A stretch of 64,000 nt of DNA from Rhizobium sp. RU36D. GTDB taxonomy: Bacteria; Pseudomonadota; Alphaproteobacteria; Rhizobiales; Rhizobiaceae. The first letter of the stretch is position 1. Each line of letters opens with the position of its first letter. The notes beneath the pieces are model-generated. The model was given only the letters and a program-made list of their open reading frames with translations. It ran no database searches and was not told the origin of the DNA. Shown here piece after piece: positions 56,617 through 64,000 of the stretch. Location: contig NZ_FWXU01000001.1 in NCBI RefSeq assembly GCF_900176345.1, forward strand, positions 372,001-436,000, in the 5' to 3' direction. The position numbers and the translations under genes are program-made.

Positions 56617-57468
56617 CTATCCCAGTTCCAGTGTGGTGACGGCGAAGACGCCATCCTGGCGCAAAACGGGTGGTGTGCCGCGATACATGCGGGCGGTCAC
56701 GAAGCCCCTCTGAAATCCTGCCGCTTCGAGCAGCTTTGAGAATTCGGAACTGGTCTCGGGCACATCGAGATGAATAGGACCACTGCCAATGGCCTGCGCC
56801 AGTCCGGTCACCAGTGCCCAGGCGGTCTCCGCGTCATCCGCGAAGACCGGGCCAATCTTGTGTCCCTCCAGGCAGCGCCGGGCGACCGCATAGCCGACCA
56901 GGACATCGCCCCGCATGGCAAGCCTGGCAATGCGTGGCTCAGCCACCCACCGAGACAGGAAGTCATTCCTCTCTGCGGGAAAGCACCGCCGATCATAGGC
57001 CGCAACCGCAGCCATCATGGCAGGGTTCAAGTCAACAATCGCGACGATGGAGGAGCCGTCGGAGAAGGTCTCTGCGGGCCCACTCCAGCGGTAAGTGTTG
57101 TATGCGGGGCGAAAGCCCATGGCCGCATAATTGGCCTGCTGCGCTGGCACGCCGTCCAGTCCGATCGTGCGGCCCTCAAGATGCCGCATACCGGCGTCCC
57201 AGACCTCTCTGCCATATCCCAGGCCGCGCTTGTCAGGCCGGCAGATATAAAGGCCGATGAAACCGAAATCCTCGCCGTAGCGGACGGCGGAAATGCCCGC
57301 GACCATCTCGTCGCCCACAAATCCGCTAAGGAAGTCCTGTGGGTCTGCGGCCAGGAACGGCTCGGCATCGGCGATCCCCGGATTCCACCCCTCCTCTGCC
57401 GCCCATCGGAGCAGCAGGCGGAGATGGTCGAGATCCAGTGGGCGAATTTGCAGGGAAGTGCTGGTCAT
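56617..57468 (-). CDS. GNAT family N-acetyltransferase, two-domain
   Basis: This 283-aa protein has an N-terminal GNAT domain (ICRPDKRGLGYGREVWDAG holds the acetyl-CoA loop; QANYAAMGF follows) and a C-terminal GNAT-like half (SSEFSKLLEAAGFQRGF, RMYRGTPP). ATG 57468 overlaps the racemase stop by 4 nt (ATGA), fixing the start. It is last in the racemase/ABC operon. The acceptor is unknown; an amine linked to the imported compound is possible. Confidence 0.85.
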   Translation of the reverse strand: MTSTSLQIRPLDLDHLRLLLRWAAEEGWNPGIADAEPFLAADPQDFLSGFVGDEMVAGISAVRYGEDFGFIGLYICRPDKRGLGYGREVWDAGMRHLEGRTIGLDGVPAQQANYAAMGFRPAYNTYRWSGPAETFSDGSSIVAIVDLNPAMMAAVAAYDRRCFPAERNDFLSRWVAEPRIARLAMRGDVLVGYAVARRCLEGHKIGPVFADDAETAWALVTGLAQAIGSGPIHLDVPETSSEFSKLLEAAGFQRGFVTARMYRGTPPVLRQDGVFAVTTLELG

Positions 57469-58211
57469 GCCTTGACTATAGCAGAGGGGGCGAAGCTCGC
57501 CATCAGGCCCAGATAACTCTTGGAGACCGGCGTGGCATAGGCGCCGCGCTTTGCGGTGGAAAGGCCGAGTGCAACAAGGCTTTCCGCCTGCTTCACCGCG
57601 GCCGCCACGCCGTCCACCACCGGCACGCCGAATTCCCGCCTGAGATCCGCCGTCAGGTCCGCCATGCCGGCACAGCCAAGCACGATCGCCTCCGCCTTGT
57701 CTTCCCTCAGCGCTGCGGCAATCTCGTTGCGCAACCGGTCCCGCGCGTTGGATTGGGGATCCTCCAGCGACAGGACGGGGATATCCGCGGCGCGCACCTT
57801 GCAGCGCCCGCCCATGCCGTAGCGATGCACGAGATGCTCCAGCGGCAGCCGCGAGCGGTCCATCGTCGTAACGACGGTGAAGCGCTGCGCGATAAAGGCG
57901 GTCGCCGACAAGGCTGCCTCGCATATGCCGATGACCGGAATACCTGCGAGCGCCCGGGCCGCATCCAGGCCGGTATCGTCGAAACAGGCGATGATGGCGG
58001 CTTGCGCGCCGGCCTGTTCGCCCCTGGCGATCTCGACCAGCAGGCCCGGCACCGCAAAGGCCTCGTCATAATAGCCCTCGATGGAGACAGGCCCCATGGA
58101 CGAGGTGACGGCCGTGATTTCCGTCGTGGCGTTTGCCACCCGGCTGGCGGAGTCCGCAATGGTCGCCGTCATGCTGCGGGTGGTATTCGGATTGACGATC
58201 AGCAATTTCAT
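57465..58211 (-). CDS. Asp/Glu racemase superfamily, hydantoin/allantoin racemase-like
   Basis: This 248-aa protein starts KLLIVNPNTTRSMTATIADS. Its two catalytic cysteines lie in IIACFDDTGLDAARAL and AIVLGCAGMADL, the pattern of hydantoin racemase (HyuE) and allantoin racemase (HpxA). It probably racemises a cyclic ureide such as allantoin or a substituted hydantoin. It lies 17 nt after the permease of a spermidine-type importer, so the importer may carry that ureide. Confidence 0.87.
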   Translation of the reverse strand: MKLLIVNPNTTRSMTATIADSASRVANATTEITAVTSSMGPVSIEGYYDEAFAVPGLLVEIARGEQAGAQAAIIACFDDTGLDAARALAGIPVIGICEAALSATAFIAQRFTVVTTMDRSRLPLEHLVHRYGMGGRCKVRAADIPVLSLEDPQSNARDRLRNEIAAALREDKAEAIVLGCAGMADLTADLRREFGVPVVDGVAAAVKQAESLVALGLSTAKRGAYATPVSKSYLGLMASFAPSAIVKA

Positions 58212-58228
58212 GGGAATGTCAGGGCCTG

Positions 58229-59044
58229 TCAGCGGGTGCGGCGCCGGTTCATGGCAATGATGATGCCAAGTGTTCCGGCGATCACCAGGAAGGAAAAGAC
58301 CGTCGTCACGGTGCCGAGCGCATAGAGAACCGGAGTCGTGACATTGGTCGTCATGCCGTAGATCTCGAGCGGCAGCGTGTTGTAGGTGCCCGAGGTCATC
58401 AGCGTCCGGGCAAATTCGTCATAAGACAGCGTGAAGCCGAACAGACCGACCCCGATGAGGCTGGGGGCGATGATCGGCAGAACCACATGGGCAAATGTCT
58501 GCCAGGAGGTCGCCCCGAGATCGCGAGCCGCCTCTTCGTAGGAGGGTGAGAAGCGGTTGAAGACCGCGAACATGATCAGCACGCCAAACGGCAGCGTCCA
58601 GGTGAGATGCGCGCCAAAGGCCGAGGAATACCAGGCGGGCTGCACGCCGATCTGGTTGAACACGACGCCGATGCCGAGCGAGATGATGATCGAAGGCACG
58701 ACGAGGCTGGCAACCGACAGGTAGAACAGTGCCGTTGCTCCGTAGAACTTGCGGCGGAAGGCAAGTCCCGCCAGCACCGACACGACCACCGTGACCAGCA
58801 TGACCATGATGCCCAGCATCAGCGACCGGCGGAAACTGCCACCGAAATCGCCCACCGCCTGTTTTTCGAACAAATTGAAGAACCAGTGCAGCGACACTCC
58901 ATTGAGCGGGAAGGTAAGCCCTCCATTAGGCCCCTGGAAGGACAGGATCAGGATCGCCGATAGCGGTCCGTAGAGAAACAGCACGAACACCGCGAAGAAC
59001 GCCGCGAGAATGTAGAATTCCTTGCCTCGCTTGTCAGCATACAT
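58229..59044 (-). CDS. ABC transporter permease (PotC-like)
   Basis: This 271-aa permease has about six helices and the EAA loop EEAARDLGATSWQTFAHVVLP. The motif SYDEFARTLMTSGTYNTLPL is typical of the spermidine/putrescine/opine-type PotC family. It is separated by 2 nt from the PotB-like gene. It imports an unidentified cationic or ureide compound together with PotB, PotA and the binding protein. Confidence 0.92.
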   Translation of the reverse strand: MYADKRGKEFYILAAFFAVFVLFLYGPLSAILILSFQGPNGGLTFPLNGVSLHWFFNLFEKQAVGDFGGSFRRSLMLGIMVMLVTVVVSVLAGLAFRRKFYGATALFYLSVASLVVPSIIISLGIGVVFNQIGVQPAWYSSAFGAHLTWTLPFGVLIMFAVFNRFSPSYEEAARDLGATSWQTFAHVVLPIIAPSLIGVGLFGFTLSYDEFARTLMTSGTYNTLPLEIYGMTTNVTTPVLYALGTVTTVFSFLVIAGTLGIIIAMNRRRTR

Positions 59045-59046
59045 GG

Positions 59047-59952
59047 TCAGAGCTCCTTGCGGATATCGACGATGCGCAGGATGCCCGCGACCATCATGAG
59101 GACGAGGATCAGCAGCACCACGGCATTGGCGGCGGCGGCCGGATATTGCAGCAGCGACATCTGGTTCTTCATCATCAGCGCCACCGACGCGCTCTGGCCG
59201 CCGGACATCACCTGCACGGTGGAGAAGTCGGCCATGACCAACGTGACGACGAAGATGGTGCCGATTGCCATGCCCGGCTTGGCGAGCGGCAGGATGACAT
59301 TGGTCAGGATCTGCCACCCACTGGCTCCCGCGTCGCGCGCCGCCTCGACCAGGGATTTGTCGATGCGCATCAGCGTGTTGAAGATCGGCGTGACCATGAA
59401 GAGCGTGTAGAGATGCACCATGGCGAGCACCACGGCAAAATCGGAATAGAGCAGCCATTCGATCGGCTGCGAAATGACGCCTGACCCGACCAGGGTGGAA
59501 TTGACGAGGCCGTTTCTGCCGAGCACCGGGATCCAGGAAATCATCCTGATGATGTTCGAGGTCAGGAACGGCACGGTGCAGACGAGGAAAAGCACCATCT
59601 GCATAGCCGAACTGCGGATGTGGAAGGCGAGGAAATAGGCGACCCAGAAGCCGACGAAGAGCGTGATCGCCCAAACCAGGAATGCAAACTTCAAGGTATT
59701 GAGATAGGTCCGCCAGGTGACCCACGAGCCCAGCGTCTCCTCGTAGTTGAAGGTCACGAAATCAGGATACATCTGCGCAAAGTCGTAATCCCAGAAGGAC
59801 ACGACCGTGATCATCAGGATCGGAACCAGCAGGAAACAGAACAGGATCACCGTCAACGGCGTCGCCTGCAGATAGGCGGCAAGCCATGCCGGCAAACGGA
59901 TCTCCCGCCTCGGCTTCGGCTCTCCGACCCCTATGAACCTGACTTCTGCCAT
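59047..59952 (-). CDS. ABC transporter permease (PotB-like)
   Basis: This protein of about 301 aa has an N-terminal helix, a periplasmic segment, the EAA loop VEAARDAGASGWQILTNVILP and MADFSTVQVMSGGQS. These are hallmarks of the PotB side of the importer. The start at 59952 has GGAACAAAG upstream; an ATG at 59967 would add five residues. A palindromic repeat lies between it and the binding-protein gene. Confidence 0.91.
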   Translation of the reverse strand: MAEVRFIGVGEPKPRREIRLPAWLAAYLQATPLTVILFCFLLVPILMITVVSFWDYDFAQMYPDFVTFNYEETLGSWVTWRTYLNTLKFAFLVWAITLFVGFWVAYFLAFHIRSSAMQMVLFLVCTVPFLTSNIIRMISWIPVLGRNGLVNSTLVGSGVISQPIEWLLYSDFAVVLAMVHLYTLFMVTPIFNTLMRIDKSLVEAARDAGASGWQILTNVILPLAKPGMAIGTIFVVTLVMADFSTVQVMSGGQSASVALMMKNQMSLLQYPAAAANAVVLLILVLMMVAGILRIVDIRKEL

Positions 59953-59982
59953 GGATCTTTGTTCCATTGATTGTGTGCCGAA

Positions 59983-60177
59983 CCCCCCTCTGTCCTGCCG
60001 GACATCTCCCCCTCAAGGGGGGAGATCGGATGGAGCGACGCTATGCCCAAAAGTTACGAGCGGCCCAGTGTCCCAATGATCATGTAGCGGGTATTCAGAC
60101 AGTGGAGCATGCCGACCGATCGAACACCTGCCGATCTCCCCCCTTGAGGGGGAGATGTCCGGCAGGACAGAGGGGGG
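59983..60177. repeat. RIME-like palindromic element, perfect 47-bp inverted repeat
   Basis: 59983-60029 and 60131-60177 are exact reverse complements (47 nt) separated by 101 nt. Each arm resembles those at 2655-2823 (CTGCCGGACATCTCC type). In the mRNA it forms a long stem-loop between the binding-protein stop (60222) and the PotB-like start (59952). Confidence 0.85.
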
Positions 60178-60221
60178 TACGACGTGCACCCCCTTCGATG
60201 TTGCGAAGAACGCAACCCAGC

Positions 60222-61511
60222 TTATGCCGCGATGAACTCGTTCCAGCGGCGGACCATGTAGCGGTCTTCGTCCATGACGGAGTTCCAGCACGCGACCTTG
60301 CCCATACGCTCTTCGAACGAGCCGCCATCGCGCACGGCGCCGGCCTTCTCCATGACCTTGCCATCGGGGGCGACGATATCGCCCTGGGCCGGCTTGCCCT
60401 CGACCCAGAAGCCCCATTCGTCGGGGGACATGAATTCCTTGGCGGTTTCCATGGCGGCCGAGTAGTAGCCCTGGCGGTTGAGATAGGCGCCAACCCAACC
60501 GGACGTGTACCAGTTGATATATTCATAGGCAGCATCGAGCTGGGCGCCCTGCAGGTGCGCGGCAAGGCCGAGACCACCGCCCCACGAGCGATAGCCTTCC
60601 TTGAGCGGCTGGTACTTGCAGGCGATACCCTTGGAGCGCACGGCGGCAACGGCCGGCGACCACATGGACTGGATGATGACTTCGCCCGAGGCCATGAGGT
60701 TGACGGATTCGTCGAAGCTCTTCCAGAAGGCGCGGAACTGGCCGTCCTTCTTGGCCTTGATCAGGAAGTCGATGGTGGCGTCGATTTCCGCCTTGGTCAT
60801 GTTGCCCTTGTCGGCATACTTGATGTTGCCCATGGCTTCCATGATCATCGCGGCATCCATGATGCCGATCGACGGAATATTGAGGATCGAGGTCTTGCCC
60901 TTGAAGGCCGGATCCATGATGTCCGCCCAGGTGGTGATCTCGCGGCCGACGAGGTCAGGACGAATGCCAAGGGTATCGGCGTTGTAGATGGTCGGCATCA
61001 TCGTGAACCATTCGGTTTCCGACTTTGCGAAGGTCTTGTCGCCGGGCTTTTCGACATAGCCGACCGTGTGCGGGGCGGTGCCCTGAGCGATGACGCTGTC
61101 GGGGGTCAGCTTGCCGTTCTTGAACAGCGGCACGACCTTGTCATAAAATTTGAGCTTCTTGGTATCCATCGGCTGGATCACGCCGGCGGGGAACACCTTC
61201 TTCAGGATCCAGTATTCGATGTCGGCAATGTCGTAGGAATTGGGCTGCGTGACCGCGCGCTGTGCCGCAGCGTCCGAATCCGTCGCCGTCATTTCCAAGG
61301 TGATGCCGAGATCGGCCTTGCACTTCTCGGCGATGGCGTTGAGGTTCGAAACGCCGGTGCCGAACTGGCGCAGCGTGATCGGGTTCTGGGCCCATATGGT
61401 GGGGAAACCGGTGATGGCCCCCGAGCCGGCAGCGAGACCGGCGGCGGCAGAGGCCGTCTTCAACAGGGATCGGCGGGTCAGCCCCTTGGTCTTCTTTGGC
61501 GTATCGGTCAT
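60222..61511 (-). CDS. Spermidine/putrescine-type ABC substrate-binding protein, Tat-exported
   Basis: This 429-aa binding protein has a Tat signal (LTRRSLLKTASAAAGLA). The PotD-like core includes YDIADIEYWILKKVF, GIRPDLVGREITTWADIMDP and VIIQSMWSPAVAAVRSKG. ATG 61511 has AAGGAG upstream. It belongs to the importer with PotA (61568) and the two permeases. The ligand is not evident; the racemase downstream suggests a ureide or hydantoin, while polyamine-type ligands fit the family. Confidence 0.9.
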   Translation of the reverse strand: MTDTPKKTKGLTRRSLLKTASAAAGLAAGSGAITGFPTIWAQNPITLRQFGTGVSNLNAIAEKCKADLGITLEMTATDSDAAAQRAVTQPNSYDIADIEYWILKKVFPAGVIQPMDTKKLKFYDKVVPLFKNGKLTPDSVIAQGTAPHTVGYVEKPGDKTFAKSETEWFTMMPTIYNADTLGIRPDLVGREITTWADIMDPAFKGKTSILNIPSIGIMDAAMIMEAMGNIKYADKGNMTKAEIDATIDFLIKAKKDGQFRAFWKSFDESVNLMASGEVIIQSMWSPAVAAVRSKGIACKYQPLKEGYRSWGGGLGLAAHLQGAQLDAAYEYINWYTSGWVGAYLNRQGYYSAAMETAKEFMSPDEWGFWVEGKPAQGDIVAPDGKVMEKAGAVRDGGSFEERMGKVACWNSVMDEDRYMVRRWNEFIAA

Positions 61512-61567
61512 GCGCTGTTCTCCTTCTGTGAGTTTATTGATTTCGTTTGCTTTTTGGCCACCGGCCG

Positions 61568-62647
61568 TCACACGCGTCCCAGCACGATGGCATCGGCAGC
61601 ACTCCAGGATAGCGGGACGGCATCGCCGACCTTGGCCGGACGGGCGAAATAGTCGGTGTCGCTGAGGATCACGGTGAAGTCCTCGACCCCGGCGCCGGCC
61701 ACGACGAGTTTGACGCTCGCGCCGCGATATTCGACATTCGAGACGATGCCGGTGAAGCCGAGCCCGGGAATATCGGTTTCCGAAAGACGGACATGATCCG
61801 TACGCACCGCCATATCGAGGGAGGCTCCAATGTCCGCCTCTCCCAAGGCCTGAAAACGTCCGCCACTGGACACGTCGATCATCACAGCGCCGTCGGCGGC
61901 CTCCGCCACCTTTCCGGAAATCACATTGTGATCGCCCATGAAGCGGGCCACGAACGCCGTTGCCGGCCGCTCGAACACCACGCGCGGATGGGCCGCCTGC
62001 TCGATGCGCCCCTCGTTCATGATGACGATCAGGTCCGCCAGCGCCATGGCCTCTTCCTGGCTATGGGTGACATGGACGAAGGAGATGCCGAGCGAGGTCT
62101 GCAGCTTCTTCAGCTCCGCCCGCATCTTGATCTTCAGGAAGGGATCGAGCGCCGACAGCGGCTCGTCGAGCAGCAGCGCCTCGGGATCGGTGATCAGCGC
62201 ACGCGCCAAGGCGACGCGCTGCTGCTGCCCACCCGAAAGCTGCGCGGGCCGGCGCGAGGCATAGGCATCGAGCTGCATCAGCGACAACATCTCGCGTGCC
62301 TTAGCCTGCCGCGCCTGCTTGTCCACACCCTTCATTTTCAGGCTGAAGGCGACATTGTCGACAAGATCCAGGTGCGGAAACAACGCATAGGACTGGAACA
62401 TCATCGCCGTGCCGCGCCTGGCCGGTGGCAGATCGGTGACATTCACATTGCCCATCAGCACGTCGCCGCTGGAGGCGCCCTCATGCCCAGCGATCATGCG
62501 AAGCGTGGAGGTCTTGCCGCAGCCCGACGGACCAAGAAGGCAGCAATAGGTGCCTGCCGGTATCTTCAGACTAATCGCGTCCACCGCGGTGGTTTGACCA
62601 TAGATCTTGGTCAGTGCGGCCAATTCTATTTCTGCTGCCTTTGTCAT
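61568..62647 (-). CDS. ABC transporter ATP-binding protein (PotA-like)
   Basis: This 359-aa ATPase has Walker A GPSGCGKTS, Q-loop FQSYALFPHLDL, signature LSGGQQQR, Walker B LLLDEPLSALD, switch His VTHSQ and a C-terminal TOBE-type regulatory domain (residues about 270-355). ATG 62647 has GAGGG 6 nt upstream. It is the first gene of the operon and divergent from the GntR gene at 62907. Confidence 0.93.
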   Translation of the reverse strand: MTKAAEIELAALTKIYGQTTAVDAISLKIPAGTYCCLLGPSGCGKTSTLRMIAGHEGASSGDVLMGNVNVTDLPPARRGTAMMFQSYALFPHLDLVDNVAFSLKMKGVDKQARQAKAREMLSLMQLDAYASRRPAQLSGGQQQRVALARALITDPEALLLDEPLSALDPFLKIKMRAELKKLQTSLGISFVHVTHSQEEAMALADLIVIMNEGRIEQAAHPRVVFERPATAFVARFMGDHNVISGKVAEAADGAVMIDVSSGGRFQALGEADIGASLDMAVRTDHVRLSETDIPGLGFTGIVSNVEYRGASVKLVVAGAGVEDFTVILSDTDYFARPAKVGDAVPLSWSAADAIVLGRV

Positions 62648-62810
62648 CGACATCCCTCTGCCTGCCGATAGACATGCATCAGGCGTGCCAAGTCCGAATT
62701 CCAGGAAACTGGCCGGATATTGCCGCCGGCATAAGCGTCGATATGATTGGCTGCACGAAAACGCATCCGTGCATGCACAAAAAATCATCTTTTGTGTTCG
62801 AAACATATCC

Positions 62811-62828
62811 AAGATTGTACGCAATCTT
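62811..62828. promoter_or_regulatory. GntR/FCD-type operator between potA-like and gntR genes
   Basis: AAGATTGTACGCAATCTT has 7-bp arms around TACG. The core ATTGTACGCAAT resembles FCD-type GntR sites and the operator at 19857-19874. It lies in the 259-nt divergent gap and can control both the importer operon and the regulator itself. Confidence 0.7.
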
Positions 62829-62906
62829 TTTCGGCGATTGTTGACGGCCGATATTCCCTAACCGAGGCCCAGCAGGTACAACATTGCGAGCAAGCGGACG
62901 GACATC

Positions 62907-63620
62907 ATGAACATCGCACACAAAGGCCAACTGGGCATCGACCCCAACCAGGAAGACCGCGCCAAGGCAATTCGGGACCAGTTGCGCGACGCCATCGTTG
63001 ATCGGCGGCTGGCGCCCGGCACAAAGCTGTCGGAGGCCGAGGTCGGAACCCTGTTCGATGTCAGCCGCACCGTCGTCCGTTACGCCCTGCAAATGCTGGC
63101 CTTCGAAGGCCTGGTGAAAACGGAGCGCAATCGCGGTGCCTTCGTGTCCAATCCGTCCCCCGAAGAGGCCCGCCACGTCTTCGCCTCCCGCCGTCTGATC
63201 GAGCCGGGCATTGTCGCCGCCGCCGCCGAGCGCATAACGCGCGCCGACATCGATGCCTTCCGACAGCAATTGCAGGAGGAGGACCGGCACCGGCATGTCC
63301 GCGGGGCCGAGGCCCGCCGCGCGGAAATCAAAGCATCCGGCGATTTCCATCTTCTGCTGGCAAAGGTGGCGGGCAATACGATCCTGGAAAAATTCATGGA
63401 CGAGCTTGTCGCCCGTTCATCCCTGGTCATCGCGCTCTATGGACGCAGCGGCGTCTCAAGCTGTGGTCATGACGAGCATCTCCACATCCTGGAAGCGCTG
63501 GAAAGGCGCGATGTGGAAAAAGCCACGGGCCTGATGCTGCACCACATCGACCATATAGAGGCCGATCTGGACCTGCGGCAGCAGGAGGGCCTGACGCTCA
63601 AGGATGCGCTGTCGCTGTAG
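62907..63620 (+). CDS. GntR family transcriptional regulator, FCD subfamily
   Basis: This 237-aa regulator has a winged helix (KAIRDQLRDAIVDRRLAPG, LSEAEVGTLFDVSRTVVRY) and an FCD domain with metal-type histidines (DFHLLLAKVAGN, GHDEHLHILEAL, LHHIDHIEADL). It is divergent from the spermidine-type importer and probably represses it until a ligand binds. ATG 62907 gives MNIAHKGQLG. A short hairpin (63639-63654) without a T tract follows. Confidence 0.92.
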   Translation: MNIAHKGQLGIDPNQEDRAKAIRDQLRDAIVDRRLAPGTKLSEAEVGTLFDVSRTVVRYALQMLAFEGLVKTERNRGAFVSNPSPEEARHVFASRRLIEPGIVAAAAERITRADIDAFRQQLQEEDRHRHVRGAEARRAEIKASGDFHLLLAKVAGNTILEKFMDELVARSSLVIALYGRSGVSSCGHDEHLHILEALERRDVEKATGLMLHHIDHIEADLDLRQQEGLTLKDALSL

Positions 63621-63665
63621 CCAGACCCAAACAACGGTGTCACTGCAGAGTGACGTGACTCAAAA

Positions 63666-64000
63666 CTAAGATAAAGACAGCCTGGCACACAGGGCCTGCA
63701 GCCGTTCCACAATCGCCATGCGATTGCCGCCATCGGGAAGGTCGAGCCTCTGGGCGAATGCGCATGTGATGACGGCGATGGCATCACCACCAGGCGCCAG
63801 AATGGGCACGGTGATATCCTGCACGCCCAGCAATTGCTGGCTCGCACCAATACGATAGCCCTGGTCCCGCACCTGCTGCAGTTGCGGCTCCATGGACGCA
63901 AGCTTCTCCGCCTGGCCCGAGTTTCCCCATAGCGCAAGAGTCTCCTCGCGCTGCAGCGGCGCTTGAAATGCTGTGAGCACGATTCCCGAGCCAGTGGACA
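63666..64000 (-). CDS. IclR family transcriptional regulator, C-terminal part (runs off the edge)
   Basis: The frame is open from the right edge to a stop at 63666, giving 111 residues from STGSGIVLTAFQAPLQREET. The effector-domain motifs are DQGYRIGASQQLLGVQDIT, VPILAPGGDAIAVITCAFAQ and a late ERLQALCARL, typical of IclR C-termini. The DNA-binding part lies outside the window. It is convergent with the GntR gene; target genes are unknown. Confidence 0.8.
   Translation of the reverse strand, partial: STGSGIVLTAFQAPLQREETLALWGNSGQAEKLASMEPQLQQVRDQGYRIGASQQLLGVQDITVPILAPGGDAIAVITCAFAQRLDLPDGGNRMAIVERLQALCARLSLS

Noticed and set aside
59967..61652. 561-residue plus-strand frame opposite the spermidine-type binding protein
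   Set aside because: It begins inside the inverted repeat and is antisense to a clear binding-protein gene; the composition is His/Arg/Gly-rich shadow sequence.

Overview
The window looks like chromosome or chromid DNA of an alphaproteobacterium of the order Hyphomicrobiales, most likely Rhizobiaceae. The evidence is high GC, dense minus-strand operons with 4-nt ATGA overlaps, many solute-binding-protein transporters, RIME-like palindromic repeats, a rhizobial intergenic palindrome at 52757-52857, and an R. etli-like quinovosamine gene trio. No species can be named from the sequence alone.

Layout. 1-45 is the tail of an oligopeptide ABC permease. 103-3828 is a TAXI-type TRAP transporter with a DUF1850 partner. 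3951-8634 is a purine-looking block: a nucleobase deaminase, a NitT/TauT-type ABC importer and a 2-oxoglutarate oxygenase. Two RNA elements that match the NMT1 motif (xanthine-I riboswitch) precede the importer and the oxygenase. 8767-11577 holds a P1-family peptidase, an orphan phnM and a GNAT. 11578-17901 is a dipeptide ABC operon with an M19 dipeptidase.

18064-31334 is a nitrogen-scavenging region. A BMP/nucleoside-type ABC importer is interleaved with two isochorismatase-fold amidohydrolases (biuret/triuret hydrolase type), AtzG-, AtzE- and AtzH-like proteins, a 5-FCL-like protein and a GntR regulator. AtzF (allophanate hydrolase) and an 8-oxoguanine deaminase flank it. The same GntR-type operator core lies before atzF and upstream of the transporter operon. 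Together these could carry oxidised purine or urate products through triuret/biuret to allophanate, ammonia and CO2.

31508-35958 has a small secreted protein and pntAB. The 3' end of pntB is present twice, and a DUF4261 gene lies between the copies. 36256-52755 is a complete chemotaxis cluster: STAS, cheY, cheA, cheW, four MCPs, cheW, cheR, cheB and a ParA-like ATPase, with a divergent soluble MCP-like protein. 52870-56526 is a three-gene nucleotide-sugar/undecaprenyl-phosphate glycosyltransferase module. 56617-63620 is a spermidine-type ABC importer with a hydantoin/allantoin-type racemase, a GNAT and a GntR regulator. An IclR-type regulator runs off the right edge.

The recurring theme is uptake and hydrolysis of nitrogen-rich small molecules. 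In three transporter operons a palindromic repeat sits between the binding-protein gene and the permease genes.
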